Assembly: GCA_014649155.1 (NCBI GenBank)
Contig: BMSM01000002.1
Span: forward strand, 1 to 64,000
DNA from: Streptomyces griseoviridis
GTDB taxonomy: Bacteria; Actinomycetota; Actinomycetes; Streptomycetales; Streptomycetaceae
Reading direction: 5' to 3'
DNA: 64,000 nucleotides
Shown here: in pieces, positions 1-8,754 of the stretch
Numbering within the stretch: position 1 is the stretch's first letter
Layout of the letters: each line of letters opens with the position of its first letter
Position numbers and translations under genes: made by a program
The notes under the pieces: model-generated
Database searches by the model: none
What the model was told of the DNA's origin: nothing
What the model saw: the letters and a program-made list of their open reading frames with translations, nothing else

Positions 1-2123
1 TCGAGGGGCTGCGGCGCGCGGTCGCCGGTGAGCCGTGGGCGGACCGGGTGGAGCTGCGGGCGGCGTCGGCGCTGGAGACGGAGTCGCTGCCGGAGGGCTT
101 CTTCGACACGGTGGTGCTGAACTCGGTGGTGCAGTACTTCCCCGGTGCCCGGTACGCGGTGGAGGTGCTGCGCAAGGCGGTGCGGCTGCTCGCGCCCGGC
201 GGCCGGATCTTCGTCGGCGACGTACGCGACCTGCGCCACCACCGCACCTTCGCGGCGGCCGTCGCCCTGCACGACGCCGACGCCACCGCCGACCTCGCGG
301 CACTGCGCACGGCCGTCGAACGCGAGGTCATGCTGGAGAACGAACTCCTGCTGTCCCCCGACTTCTTCGCCGGACTCCCCGCCGAGATCCCCGCCGTCGA
401 GGCGGCCGACATCGGCCTCAAACGCTCCGCGCACCACAACGAACTGAGCTGCTACCGCTACGACGTCGTGCTGCGCACCGCCCCGGCCGCCGACGCCGAC
501 GCGCCGCAGCCGCCCGTCCTGCGCTGGGGCCGGGACATCACCGGCCTCGACCGGCTCGCCGACGCCCTCGGCGACGGCACCGGCCTGCGCATCGTCCGGG
601 TGCCCGACGCCCGGACCGCCGCGCACCGGGCCGCCGTCACCGCCCTCGACAACGGCAGCGACCCCGAGGTGGTCCTCGCCCGGCTGCGCGGCCCGGCCCC
701 CGCCGGACTGCCCGGCCCCGAGGACTTCCACCGGGCCGCGGCACGCCTCGGACACCGCGCCGCCCTGATACCGGCACCGGGCGAACCGGGCGCGTACGAC
801 GTCCTGCTGCTGCCGGGCACGGCGGACCACGCCCCGCTGGGCCGGTACCGGGCCCCGGCGGAGGCCGCGGCGCTGCCGCTGTGGGCGCACGCCGGCGACC
901 CGCGCCGGGCCGACGACCACGCCGCGCTCGTCGCCCGGGTCCGCGCCGACCTCGCCGAGCGCCTCCCCGAGTACATGGTCCCCGGCTTCTTCGCGGTCCT
1001 CGACCGGCTGCCGCTGACCCCCAACGGCAAGGTCGACCACCGGGCGCTGCCCGCGGTGGGCCGGCGCACCACGGCTCCCGGACGCCCCCCGCGCTCCCCG
1101 CAGGAAGAAGTGCTGTGCGCCCTGTTCGCCGAGGTGCTCGGCGTGCCGTCGGTCGGCGTCGACGACGACTTCTTCGCCCTGGGCGGGCACTCGCTGCTGG
1201 CCGCCCGGCTCATCAACCGGGTCCGTGCCACCCTCGGCACCGAACTGGCCGTACGCGCCCTGTTCGAGACGCCGACGGTGGCCGGACTCGCCGACCGGCT
1301 GGGCGTGTCCGACGGGTCCGACGCCTTCGACGTGATGCTGCCGCTGCGCCGCGGCGGCGACCGGGCACCGCTGTTCTGCCTGCACCCCGCCGGCGGCGTC
1401 AGCTGGGTGTACTCGGGTCTGCTGCGCTGGCTCGACCCCGGCAGGCCGGTCTACGGCATCCAGGCCCGCGGCCTGACCCGGCCGGGCACCACCCCCGCCA
1501 CCATCGCCGAACTCGCCGCCGAGTACGCCGACGAGATCCGGGCCGTGCAGCCGGCCGGGCCCTACCACCTGCTCGGCTGGTCGCTCGGCGGACTCCTCGC
1601 CCACGCGGTCGCCGCCACCCTGGAGGCGCGGGGCCAGAAGGTCGCCACCCTCGCGCTGATGGACGCCTACCCCGACATCGAACGGCCCGCCGGCGGACAG
1701 GACCCGGCGGAACTGACCCGGGGCATCCACCAGGTGCTGCTCACCGAGGCGGGCGTCGACCCGGCCCGCGCCCAGGGCCGGGACCTGGACCGCGCCGAGG
1801 TCGTCGCCCTGCTGAAGGAGGGCGGCACCGCCCTGGCCGGACTGATGGACGAGGACCGCGTCGAGGCGTTCACCGACGTCTTCGTGCACTGCAGCCGCAT
1901 GATGTTCGATCCTCCCCTCGGAGCCGTCCGCAGCGACGTGCTGTTCTTCGCGGCCACCCGCGGCGCCGTCGACGGCGCCCCCGGCGCCGACCGCTGGCGC
2001 CGCTACACCACGGGCACGCTCACCGTGCACGAGGTGGCCTGCTCCCACGCCCAGATGGTCGAGCCGGAACACATCCGGACCATCGGCACCGTACTCGCCG
2101 CCCACCTCGACTCCGCCGGCTGA
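1..2123 (+). CDS. Terminal NRPS module, 3' part (N-MT, A9-A10, carrier, thioesterase)
   Basis: The reading frame is open from base 3, so the gene starts upstream of the window; about 707 residues are visible. The first 300 residues or so are the C-terminal part of an SAM-dependent N-methyltransferase of the type inserted in adenylation domains (LNSVVQYFP, then [11 protein letters not shown]). The end of the adenylation domain follows (PEYMVP, then [13 protein letters not shown]). A carrier domain has GGHSLL with the phosphopantetheine Ser at about residue 397. A type I thioesterase ends the protein, with GWSLGG (nucleophile Ser about 527) and a candidate His near 682. This is therefore the last module of the assembly line: it N-methylates its amino acid and releases the peptide, probably by cyclisation. 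The specificity pocket lies outside the window. MbtH and a DpgC-like gene follow at once. Confidence 0.93.
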   Translation, partial: EGLRRAVAGEPWADRVELRAASALETESLPEGFFDTVVLNSVVQYFPGARYAVEVLRKAVRLLAPGGRIFVGDVRDLRHHRTFAAAVALHDADATADLAALRTAVEREVMLENELLLSPDFFAGLPAEIPAVEAADIGLKRSAHHNELSCYRYDVVLRTAPAADADAPQPPVLRWGRDITGLDRLADALGDGTGLRIVRVPDARTAAHRAAVTALDNGSDPEVVLARLRGPAPAGLPGPEDFHRAAARLGHRAALIPAPGEPGAYDVLLLPGTADHAPLGRYRAPAEAAALPLWAHAGDPRRADDHAALVARVRADLAERLPEYMVPGFFAVLDRLPLTPNGKVDHRALPAVGRRTTAPGRPPRSPQEEVLCALFAEVLGVPSVGVDDDFFALGGHSLLAARLINRVRATLGTELAVRALFETPTVAGLADRLGVSDGSDAFDVMLPLRRGGDRAPLFCLHPAGGVSWVYSGLLRWLDPGRPVYGIQARGLTRPGTTPATIAELAAEYADEIRAVQPAGPYHLLGWSLGGLLAHAVAATLEARGQKVATLALMDAYPDIERPAGGQDPAELTRGIHQVLLTEAGVDPARAQGRDLDRAEVVALLKEGGTALAGLMDEDRVEAFTDVFVHCSRMMFDPPLGAVRSDVLFFAATRGAVDGAPGADRWRRYTTGTLTVHEVACSHAQMVEPEHIRTIGTVLAAHLDSAG

Positions 2124-2196
2124 CCGCCCGCCGACCGACCTCCCCCCGATCCCGAACCGTGCGCCCGGCCCGCCGGCGTGACCCCAGGAGAGAACC

Positions 2197-2448
2197 GTGA
2201 CCAACCCGTTCGAAGATTCCGAAGGCCGCTTCCTCGTCCTCGTCAACGACGAGGGCCAGCACTCCCTGTGGCCGGTCTTCGCCGACGTGCCCGAGGGCTG
2301 GACCGTCGCCCACGGTGAGGACACCCGGCAGGCCGCCCTGGACTGGATCGAGAACCACTGGACCGACATGCGGCCCAAGAGCCTGGCCGCCCGCCTCGAC
2401 GGCGCGGCGGCGGGGGCCGCGGCCGGCGAGGGAGCGGCGGCGTCGTGA
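2197..2448 (+). CDS. MbtH-like NRPS adenylation helper
   Basis: An 83-residue protein with the MbtH family signature: [14 protein letters not shown] and WTDMRP around conserved tryptophans. MbtH proteins bind adenylation domains in the cytoplasm and are needed for their folding or activity. It starts at ATG-equivalent GTG 2197 behind AGGAGAG, 73 bases after the terminal NRPS gene. Its stop overlaps the GTG of the next gene in a GTGA arrangement, so the three genes are probably one operon. The C-terminal 15 residues are an Ala/Gly-rich tail not needed by the fold. It may serve adenylation domains of both NRPS proteins in the cluster. Confidence 0.95.
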   Translation: MTNPFEDSEGRFLVLVNDEGQHSLWPVFADVPEGWTVAHGEDTRQAALDWIENHWTDMRPKSLAARLDGAAAGAAAGEGAAAS

Positions 2449-3770
2449 CGGCACCCCGCGCTGTGCCCCCGCCCTCCCCGCCGTCCCCGGACCACGACGC
2501 GCGCCGCCTCGGGGCCCGCCTCGACACGCTCCGCCGCCACCTGGACCGGCTGCCCCGCAAGGCCGTCCGCTCGCCGGCCGAACAGAGCACGGCACGCACG
2601 CTCCTCGCGGACGGCCGGGCCGCGCGCGAGGAGTTCCTGGCCCGCCACGCGCCCGCCGTCTACGCCCGGCTCACCGACGACCTGCGCAGCCCGCTGCGGG
2701 TGGCCGGGCTGCTCGCCGCCGCCGCCGCACACTACCCGGGCCTGGTGCCCGGCGAGGCGGAGCTGGCCGAGGAGAGCGGCCGGGCGCAGCGCGACAAGGA
2801 GGGCTGGGAGATCGACCAGGGCCTCTTCGTCGGCCGGGTCCTGGACGACCCGGTCAGCGGCCGTCACCTCCTGCACGCCATGGCCCGGCCCCGTGAGCGG
2901 GCCGAGCGGCTGCTCGACGAGTTCCGCCAGCAGGACACCGTCGACCTCGGCCCCGTGGCGGTGCACCACAAGAACGGCGTCGGCTACGTCGTCTTCCAGA
3001 ACCACCGCTACCTCAACGCCGAGGACGACGCCTCCAACCAGGCGCTGGAGATCGCCGTGGACCTCGTCCTGCTGGACGACCGCGTCGACGTGGGCGTCCT
3101 GCGCGGCGGTATCGCCACCCACCCCAAGTGGGCCGGGCGGCGCGTGTTCGGAGCCGGCATCAATCTCACCCACCTGCGCCAGGGCCGTATCTCCCTGGTC
3201 GACTTCTTCCTCGACCGGGAAATGGGCGCGGTGAACAAGATGTACCGCGGACACCCGGGCGACTTCACCGGGGAACCCGAGCCGCGCAGCCTGCGCGAGA
3301 AGCCGTGGATCGCCGCCGTGGACTCCTTCGCCATCGGCGGGGGCTGCCAGTTCCTGCTCGTGATGGACCACGTCGTCGCGGAGCACGGCTCCTACGTCAA
3401 CCTGCCGGCCGGACGCGAGGGCATCATCCCCGGCTGTGGCGTGATGCGGCTGCCCCGCTTCGTCGGCGAGGCCATCGCCCGGCAGGCCGTCCTCTTCAGC
3501 CGGGACATCCCGGTCGACAGCCCCGAGGGGCGGATGGTCGTCGCCGACACCGTGCCGGCGGGGGAGATGGAGGCGGCGGTGGACCGGGCGGTGGAGGGGC
3601 TGCGCGCCACCGGCATGTCCAGCGTCCTGGCCAACCGCAGGGCCATGCGCATCGGCGGCGAACCGCTGGACACCTTCCGCACCTACATGGCCAACTACGC
3701 GCGCGAACAGGCTTACTGCGCCTACAGCCAGGCCGTCTTCGACAACCTGGACCGCAACTGGGGCCGCTGA
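2445..3770 (+). CDS. DpgC-like cofactor-free arylacetyl-CoA dioxygenase
   Basis: A 441-residue protein with a helical N-terminal region (to about 170) and a crotonase-fold core (about 185-400). The oxyanion-hole segment [12 protein letters not shown] and the stretch NRYLNAEDD-like ([15 protein letters not shown]) match DpgC. DpgC takes 3,5-dihydroxyphenylacetyl-CoA and O2 to 3,5-dihydroxyphenylglyoxylate, the keto precursor of dihydroxyphenylglycine in glycopeptides. DpgA, DpgB and DpgD partners are not in the window, so a different arylacetyl-CoA, such as phenylacetyl-CoA giving phenylglyoxylate and then phenylglycine, is possible. The GTG start overlaps the mbtH stop, so the gene is translationally coupled to the terminal NRPS operon. 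That placement suggests it supplies an arylglycine to the last module. Family is clear; substrate is inference. Confidence 0.88.
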   Translation: MTAPRAVPPPSPPSPDHDARRLGARLDTLRRHLDRLPRKAVRSPAEQSTARTLLADGRAAREEFLARHAPAVYARLTDDLRSPLRVAGLLAAAAAHYPGLVPGEAELAEESGRAQRDKEGWEIDQGLFVGRVLDDPVSGRHLLHAMARPRERAERLLDEFRQQDTVDLGPVAVHHKNGVGYVVFQNHRYLNAEDDASNQALEIAVDLVLLDDRVDVGVLRGGIATHPKWAGRRVFGAGINLTHLRQGRISLVDFFLDREMGAVNKMYRGHPGDFTGEPEPRSLREKPWIAAVDSFAIGGGCQFLLVMDHVVAEHGSYVNLPAGREGIIPGCGVMRLPRFVGEAIARQAVLFSRDIPVDSPEGRMVVADTVPAGEMEAAVDRAVEGLRATGMSSVLANRRAMRIGGEPLDTFRTYMANYAREQAYCAYSQAVFDNLDRNWGR

Positions 3771-3787
3771 CCGGCGCCCCGGAGCGA

Positions 3788-3834
3788 CCGAGCGCCCCCG
3801 GCCCCCCTTCCGAAGGGGGGCCGGGGGCGCTCGG
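3788..3834. terminator. Long GC-rich bidirectional terminator
   Basis: A near-perfect inverted repeat centred on 3811 with 21-23 paired bases on each side and only a few bases of loop. It lies between the convergent dpgC-like and tautomerase genes, 17 bases after the first stop and 21 before the second, so it can end transcripts from both sides. Confidence 0.85.
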
Positions 3835-3854
3835 CGTGCCGCCGTCCGGTGCGG

Positions 3855-4043
3855 TCAGGCGCCCGGCCGGCCGGCCACGCCCCAGCGGGCCGGCGGCAGC
3901 CCCTGGAGCACCACCCAGGTCTGCTCCCGGGCGTCCTCGCCCAGGACCCGGGCCACGGCGTCGGTGAGTTCCGCGATCAGCTCCGTCTCCGTGGCGGCGT
4001 CCTTGAGCCGGCTCTCGAACAGTTTGACCTCGATCAGTGGCAT
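3855..4043 (-). CDS. 4-oxalocrotonate tautomerase-like protein
   Basis: A 62-residue protein starting MPLIEVKLFE, so the mature enzyme would begin with Pro1, the catalytic base of the 4-OT family. Arg11 (mature numbering) and an Arg near 38 are also in place, and the length is that of 4-OT subunits. These enzymes interconvert enol/keto or enamine/imine tautomers. It is the last gene of the leftward operon after the aryl-AMP ligase and DegT aminotransferase. An attractive role is tautomerising the cyclic imine or enamine (piperideine-2-carboxylate) formed after lysine transamination on the way to a picolinate starter, but this is inference. Phenylpyruvate-type tautomerisation is an alternative. 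Confidence 0.88.
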   Translation of the reverse strand: MPLIEVKLFESRLKDAATETELIAELTDAVARVLGEDAREQTWVVLQGLPPARWGVAGRPGA

Positions 4044-4096
4044 GGGCGGTGAGCGTCCTTCCGTGTGGTCGTCGTGCGGTGCGGCAGGGGTGCGGT

Positions 4097-5398
4097 TCAG
4101 GCGGCCACCACCGACGCGAGGGCGTCGTCCAGCGCCCACACGAGGTGGTCGACCTGTTCGTCGCTCAGGCCGGGGTGGCAGGGCAGGTTGACGTGCTCCT
4201 CGAACCAGAGGCGCTCGGCCACCGGGCACTCCCCGGCACGGTGGCCGCGGGCCCGCCACTCGGGCAGCAGATGCATGGGGAAGTACCGCAGGGCGATCTG
4301 CACACCGCGCTCGTCGAGCCCCCGCACCAGCTTCTCCCGCACCTCCGGCCCGGCGGAGACGAAGAACGTGTACAGGTGGTAGGCGTGTTCGACACCGGGG
4401 CCCGGACGCGGGACCCGGCACTGCGGGAAGCGGGCGAGGACCTCGTCGAGCCGGGCCGCGACGGCCCGCCGGCGGGCCACCAGGGCGTCCATGCGGTCCA
4501 GTTGCACCGTGCCGACCGCGCACGCCGCCTCCGACAGGGTGGCGTTGGTGCCGTGCCGCAGCACCGACGTGCACTCCTTGGCGTACGCCGACGAGGAGTA
4601 CATCATCCAGGGCAGCAGCCCCGGCGCGCCGGCCGCCTCCGCGGACCGGTACTGCCCGTCGGCCTCGTTGGACCGCAGCCGGTCCACCCGTTCCGCCCAG
4701 TCGTCCCGGCCGACGGTGATCATGCCGCCCTCGCCGAGGGTGGTGATGTTCTTCGACGCGTGGAAACTGAAGCAGCCGATGTCGGCCAGCGAACCGGGGA
4801 CCCGGTCCCGGTAGCGGCTGCCCAGCGCGTGCGCGCAGTCCTCGATCACCGTGATGCCCCGCGGCCGGGTCAGCGCCATGACCCGGTCCATGTCGGCGGG
4901 CCAGCCGCCGTAGTGCACCAGCACCACGGCCCGGGTGCGGTCGGTGATCAGCTCCTCCAGCCGGGCGGGGTCCACGTTGAGCGAGACCGGGTCGATGTCG
5001 CAGAACCGCACCGTGGCCGGTGAGGAGAGCAGGGGCTGCACGCTCGCCTGGAACGTCTGCGGGGTGGCGACGACCTCGTCGCCCTCCGCCAGATCGAGCA
5101 GGTGCACGGCCAGCTCCAGCGCCACCGTGCCGCTGGTCACCGACAGCGCGTGACGCGCACCCGTGTGCCGGGCGAACCGCCGCTCGAACTCCAGGCGCCG
5201 CTCGCCCGAGGACAGCGGTGCCGACGAGGTGACCAGTCCGGACAGGGCGGCGGCCTCGGCGTCGCCCAGCACACTGCCCCGGTGGGCGGCGGGCACGGCG
5301 TAGCGCGACGCCGGCCGCGCCCGCGGCGGGCTCTGTGCCGGCCGCGCCGGCGGCGTGACCGAGGAAAGGGTCCGGGAGGCGGACGGGCGCTGTGACAC
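4097..5398 (-). CDS. DegT/DnrJ/EryC1/StrS family aminotransferase
   Basis: A 433-residue PLP enzyme of the secondary-metabolism (SMAT) aminotransferase family. Visible motifs are SVTSGTVALELA (cofactor phosphate region), VIEDCAHALGS, and SFHASKNITTLGEGG with Lys216 as the Schiff-base residue. The first 35 residues or so are low-complexity and dispensable. The GTG start lies 3 bases after the ligase stop behind GGAGGG, so the gene belongs to a ligase-aminotransferase-tautomerase operon. Lysine 2-aminotransferases of 3-hydroxypicolinate pathways (NikC, VisA type) are, to my recollection, in this family. Next to an aryl-AMP ligase this makes a pyridine-type starter likely. Transamination of an arylglyoxylate is the alternative. 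No sugar genes are nearby, so an aminosugar role is unlikely. Confidence 0.87.
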   Translation of the reverse strand: MSQRPSASRTLSSVTPPARPAQSPPRARPASRYAVPAAHRGSVLGDAEAAALSGLVTSSAPLSSGERRLEFERRFARHTGARHALSVTSGTVALELAVHLLDLAEGDEVVATPQTFQASVQPLLSSPATVRFCDIDPVSLNVDPARLEELITDRTRAVVLVHYGGWPADMDRVMALTRPRGITVIEDCAHALGSRYRDRVPGSLADIGCFSFHASKNITTLGEGGMITVGRDDWAERVDRLRSNEADGQYRSAEAAGAPGLLPWMMYSSSAYAKECTSVLRHGTNATLSEAACAVGTVQLDRMDALVARRRAVAARLDEVLARFPQCRVPRPGPGVEHAYHLYTFFVSAGPEVREKLVRGLDERGVQIALRYFPMHLLPEWRARGHRAGECPVAERLWFEEHVNLPCHPGLSDEQVDHLVWALDDALASVVAA

Positions 5399-5401
5399 CG
5401 C

Positions 5402-7024
5402 TCAGCCCTCCGACCCGCCGGTCCGGGCGCGCAACCGCTTCTTGTCCACCTTGCCCAGGCCCGTCAGGGGAAAGGAGTCCATCAGCACGAGGCGCTCGGG
5501 CAGTTTGAAGTCGGCGACGCCGCGCCCGGTGAGGAACGCCTTCAGTTCGGCCAGCGTCGGCGGCTCGCCCTCCGGGATGACACACACGCAGACCCGCTCG
5601 CCGAGCAGCGGGTCGGGCACCGGGACCACCGCGGCCTGCTGCACCCGCTCGTGGGCGCCGACATGGCGCTCCACCTCGGTGGCCGACACCTTGTCACCGC
5701 CGCGGATGATGACGTCCTTGACCCGCCCCTCGACCACGACGTCGCCCCGCTCGGTCAGCCGGACCAGGTCGCCGGTGCGGTAGAAGCCGTCCTCGTCGAA
5801 GGCCGTGGCGTTGTGCTCGTCGGCCCGGTAGTAGCCGCGCAGGGTGTACGGGCCGCGGGTGAGCAGCTCGCCCGCGGTGCCGGGCGGCACCTGACGGCCC
5901 TGCGGGTCCACCACGCGCAGCTCGTCCTCGGGCGAGATCGGGCTGCCCTGGACCGTGGTCGTCCGCTCGGTGTCGTAGTCCTCGCGGGTCAGGCACAGCA
6001 GTCCCTCCGCCATGCCGAACACCTGCTGCAGGGAGCAGCCGAAGGCCGGCTCGACGCGCCGCGCCACCTCGGGGTGGAGCTTGGCGCTGCCGATCTGCAG
6101 GGTCCGCAGCGAGGACAGGTCCCGGTCGATCCACTCCACGCCGTCCAGCCACAGATGGGCGATGGTGGGCACGACGGAGGTCAGGGTGACGCCCTCCCGC
6201 TCGATCAGCTCGAAGCACTCCTCGGGACCGGTGCCGGTGGCCAGCACGACGGTACCGCCGGCCGCCAGGACCCCGATCACACCCGGGCAGCCCCAGGTGA
6301 AGTTGAACGGCAGCGGCAGCACCGCCAGATACACGCAGTCCCGGTCCACCGCGCAGATCTCCGCGGCGGCCCGGACCTGGTACAGGTAGTCGTCGTGGGT
6401 GCGCGGGATCAGCTTCGGCAGCGCCGTGGTGCCGCCGGACAGCAGGAAGAAGGCCACGTCCCCCGCGCCGGGCCCGTCCTCCTCCAGGGCCGGCGCGACC
6501 TCGCCGTCCGCCGCGCCGAGCGCCTCGAACGAGGTGAACGGGCCGGGATCGCCGACCACGAACACCTCGCGCAGCGACGGGACCGCCGCCTTCACCTCGC
6601 CGGCCAGCGGCCGGTAGTCGAAGCCGTGGTACCGGTCGGCGACGACATAGGCGACCGCCTCCGCGTGGCCGCAGAGGTGGACGACCTCGCTGCGGCGGTG
6701 GGCGGGCAGCGCGTGCACCGGCAGCGCCCCGACGCGGTAGAGCGCGAAGCTGAGCGCCACGAACTCCACGAGGTTGGGCAGCTGGACCACGACCCGGTCG
6801 TCGCGGCCGATGCCGCGCGCCCGCAGGCCACGTGCCAGCCGGTCGACCCAGGCGTCCAGTTCACCGTAGGTCAGCCGGCGGTCCCCGCCCACCAGGGCCA
6901 CCCGGTCCCGGTGGCGGCCGGCCCAGTCGCGCAGCTCACCGCCGAGCGTTCGCCCCTGCCACAGGCCGAGCTTCCGGTACCTCTCGGCCGTCTCCTGCGG
7001 CCAGTCGACGCATCCCTCAAGCAC
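5402..7024 (-). CDS. Aryl-AMP ligase (starter unit activation)
   Basis: A 540-residue stand-alone adenylation enzyme of the EntE/DhbE family. It has the P-loop-like segment LLSGGTTALPKLI, the core FGMAEGLLCLT, RTGDLVRL and the C-terminal catalytic lysine region GLGKVDKK. It would activate an aromatic acid as acyl-AMP and load it on the free carrier protein encoded divergently at 7202. At the DhbE substrate site (HNYPLSSPG) this protein reads FNFTWGCPG. The Asn is kept, but the preceding His is Phe and the Tyr and second Ser positions are Phe and Cys. This argues against 2,3-dihydroxybenzoate and for another aryl acid. With a lysine-type aminotransferase next door, 3-hydroxypicolinate is the best guess. 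GTG start with AAGGAG five bases upstream. Confidence 0.9.
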   Translation of the reverse strand: MLEGCVDWPQETAERYRKLGLWQGRTLGGELRDWAGRHRDRVALVGGDRRLTYGELDAWVDRLARGLRARGIGRDDRVVVQLPNLVEFVALSFALYRVGALPVHALPAHRRSEVVHLCGHAEAVAYVVADRYHGFDYRPLAGEVKAAVPSLREVFVVGDPGPFTSFEALGAADGEVAPALEEDGPGAGDVAFFLLSGGTTALPKLIPRTHDDYLYQVRAAAEICAVDRDCVYLAVLPLPFNFTWGCPGVIGVLAAGGTVVLATGTGPEECFELIEREGVTLTSVVPTIAHLWLDGVEWIDRDLSSLRTLQIGSAKLHPEVARRVEPAFGCSLQQVFGMAEGLLCLTREDYDTERTTTVQGSPISPEDELRVVDPQGRQVPPGTAGELLTRGPYTLRGYYRADEHNATAFDEDGFYRTGDLVRLTERGDVVVEGRVKDVIIRGGDKVSATEVERHVGAHERVQQAAVVPVPDPLLGERVCVCVIPEGEPPTLAELKAFLTGRGVADFKLPERLVLMDSFPLTGLGKVDKKRLRARTGGSEG

Positions 7025-7201
7025 ATCGGCTCCTTCGACGACGGATCAGGTGTGTTCCCGCACCGCGGCGGCACACCGACGGAATTCCGGATTCGGGCGG
7101 ATGGGACGAAGACCGGTGCAGGAACGCCGGGAAAGGAATGCCGAATTCACGGGAATCGTCATCCTTTCCCCTTCTTCAATTGTTCTGCTACGGTGCCGGG
7201 C
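7025..7201. promoter_or_regulatory. Divergent promoter region, ligase operon / carrier protein
   Basis: This 177-base gap separates the leftward starter operon from the rightward carrier gene, so it must hold promoters for both. It is clearly less GC-rich near 7150-7195 (a run with TTCTTCAATTGTTCTGCTA). I see no clear 11-bp SARP repeats here, unlike the two promoters further right. Confidence 0.5.
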
Positions 7202-7438
7202 ATGAACAAAACCATTCCGCAGACACCCGAGGAACTCCGTGAAGTACTAGCCGGACTCATCGGCGTGGAGCCGGCCGACATACGGGACGACAGCGTTCTG
7301 TTCGAGCTGGGTCTGGACTCGGTCACGGCGCTCATGCTCATCAACTCCTGGCGTCGCGCCGGACTGTCCTCACCGTCGCAGGAGTTCATCGACGCGCCGA
7401 CGGTCGGGCACTGGTGGAACCTGATCGCCACGTCCTGA
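7202..7438 (+). CDS. Free-standing aryl carrier protein
   Basis: A 78-residue phosphopantetheine carrier protein. ELGLDSVTALML gives the modified Ser at residue 40, and the rest is a four-helix carrier fold with no other domain. Length and setting match free aryl carriers such as AcmD of actinomycin. It would hold the aryl acid activated by the divergent AMP ligase and pass it to the N-terminal condensation domain of the large NRPS at 9817. The ATG start is preceded by a weak purine-rich site. It is read away from the ligase operon and towards the LLM monooxygenase gene, with 233 bases between. Confidence 0.92.
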   Translation: MNKTIPQTPEELREVLAGLIGVEPADIRDDSVLFELGLDSVTALMLINSWRRAGLSSPSQEFIDAPTVGHWWNLIATS

Positions 7439-7520
7439 ACCGCGCCGTCGGCCGGATATCCTCCCCGACGCTCCCGACACTATGGTCTGCGGAACTTCCT
7501 GGCAATTGTTCTGGCGCCCC

Positions 7521-7546
7521 GCTGACGAACCGCTGACGTACTGACG
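7521..7546 (+). promoter_or_regulatory. SARP-type direct repeats upstream of LLM gene
   Basis: The heptamer GCTGACG occurs at 7521-7527 and again at 7532-7538, exactly 11 bases apart, with a third CTGACG at 7541-7546 out of phase. Heptamers repeated at one helical turn are the usual target of SARP regulators, and the cluster encodes one. The site is about 130 bases before the LLM start. The same hexamer recurs in the NRPS promoter. Confidence 0.65.
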
Positions 7547-7671
7547 GCGGAATTCATCCGCAGTGGCGGGTCCGGTCGGTTCGTCATTGCGGCCGAGCAT
7601 CCTGTCTCCTAGACCTGGAAACAGGTTGCATCATGCGCGTGAGCGCTCGATCGGAAGGCGGAGATGCGGCG

Positions 7672-8754
7672 ATGGAATTCGGTGTGAACTTCTTTCCCGT
7701 GGTCGACCCGGCGGAGAGGAGCGCCACGGAGTGCTACGACCTCGTCCTCGAACTCGGGGAACTGGCCGACGAACTGGGCTACGAACACGTACAGACCGTG
7801 GAGCACTACTTCTCCCCCTACGGCGGCTACTGCCCCGACCCCGTCACCCTCCTCACCGCGCTGGCGGCCCGCACCCGCCGGGTCCGCATCGTCACGGGCG
7901 CCGTGATCCCGGCCTTCACCCACCCCGTCAAACTCGCGGGCAAACTGGCCATGCTCGACCACCTCTCCCACGGGCGTCTGGACGTCGGCTTCGGCCGCGG
8001 CTTCCTGCCCACCGAGTTCGCCGCCTTCCAGGTGCCGATGGAGGAGAGCCGGGCCCGCTTCGCCGAGGGCGTCGAGGCGTGCCGGCGGCTGTGGACCGAG
8101 GAGGACGTGGTCTTCGAGGGGCGGTTCCACCGCTTCGGGCCGGTCACGCTGCTGCCCCGCCCCTACCAGCGCCCCCACCCGCCCGTCTTCGTCGCCTCCG
8201 CCACCAGCGCCGACTCCTGCGCCGCCGCGGGCACCGCCGGCCACCACCTGCAGGTCGTGCCGTCGGTCACCAGCGCCGAACAGCTCCGGGGAATGCTCGC
8301 CGCCTACCGTGCGGCGTGGACGCGGGCGGGGCACGCCCCCGGCGGCCACCGCATCCAGATCAAGTACACCGTCTACCTGGCCGAGCGGCACGCCGAGGCG
8401 GTGGAGTGGGCCGAGCGCTGGGAGCGCGGCTACGTCGCCCACATGGCCCGCGCGGTGGCCCCGCTGGCGGGCGGCGCGGGCGCCGACTACCCCGGTTACG
8501 AGAAGTTCGCCGAGAAGGCGGCCGGCTACGACTTCGCCACCGCCCTGAAGGCGGACAAGGTGCTGGCCGGTGACCCCGACGCGGTACGCGAGCAGATCGC
8601 CCGGATACGCGACGCCTTCGGCACCGACATCGACCTGAGCCTGCAGTTCAGCCCGGGCGCCCTCAGCCGCGACCGCGCCGTCACCGCCATGCGGCTGTTC
8701 GCGCGCGAGGTGATGCCGGCCTTCGGGCGGGCGGGGGACACCGCCGTCTCATGA
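7672..8754 (+). CDS. Luciferase-like (LLM) flavin-dependent monooxygenase
   Basis: A protein of about 360 residues with the bacterial luciferase-like TIM barrel: MEFGVNFFP start, VEHYFSPYGG, the RIVTGAVIP strand and HGRLDVGFGRGF. Such enzymes use reduced FMN or F420 supplied by a separate reductase to oxygenate a substrate. I chose the ATG at 7672, which has GGCGGAG upstream and begins at the conserved first strand; an ATG 39 bases earlier is in frame. Its 3' end overlaps the convergent thioesterase gene by 6 bases. The substrate is unknown. Hydroxylation of the picolinate-type starter is a reasonable candidate because no P450 is present in the window. Confidence 0.85.
   Translation: MEFGVNFFPVVDPAERSATECYDLVLELGELADELGYEHVQTVEHYFSPYGGYCPDPVTLLTALAARTRRVRIVTGAVIPAFTHPVKLAGKLAMLDHLSHGRLDVGFGRGFLPTEFAAFQVPMEESRARFAEGVEACRRLWTEEDVVFEGRFHRFGPVTLLPRPYQRPHPPVFVASATSADSCAAAGTAGHHLQVVPSVTSAEQLRGMLAAYRAAWTRAGHAPGGHRIQIKYTVYLAERHAEAVEWAERWERGYVAHMARAVAPLAGGAGADYPGYEKFAEKAAGYDFATALKADKVLAGDPDAVREQIARIRDAFGTDIDLSLQFSPGALSRDRAVTAMRLFAREVMPAFGRAGDTAVS

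Noticed and set aside
4097-5398. Aminosugar biosynthesis aminotransferase
   Set aside because: The family includes such enzymes, but there is no nucleotide-sugar or glycosyltransferase gene in the cluster.
5402-7438. Catechol siderophore starter genes (EntE-like ligase and carrier)
   Set aside because: Substrate-site residues differ from DHB ligases and no isochorismate genes or siderophore transport genes are present.
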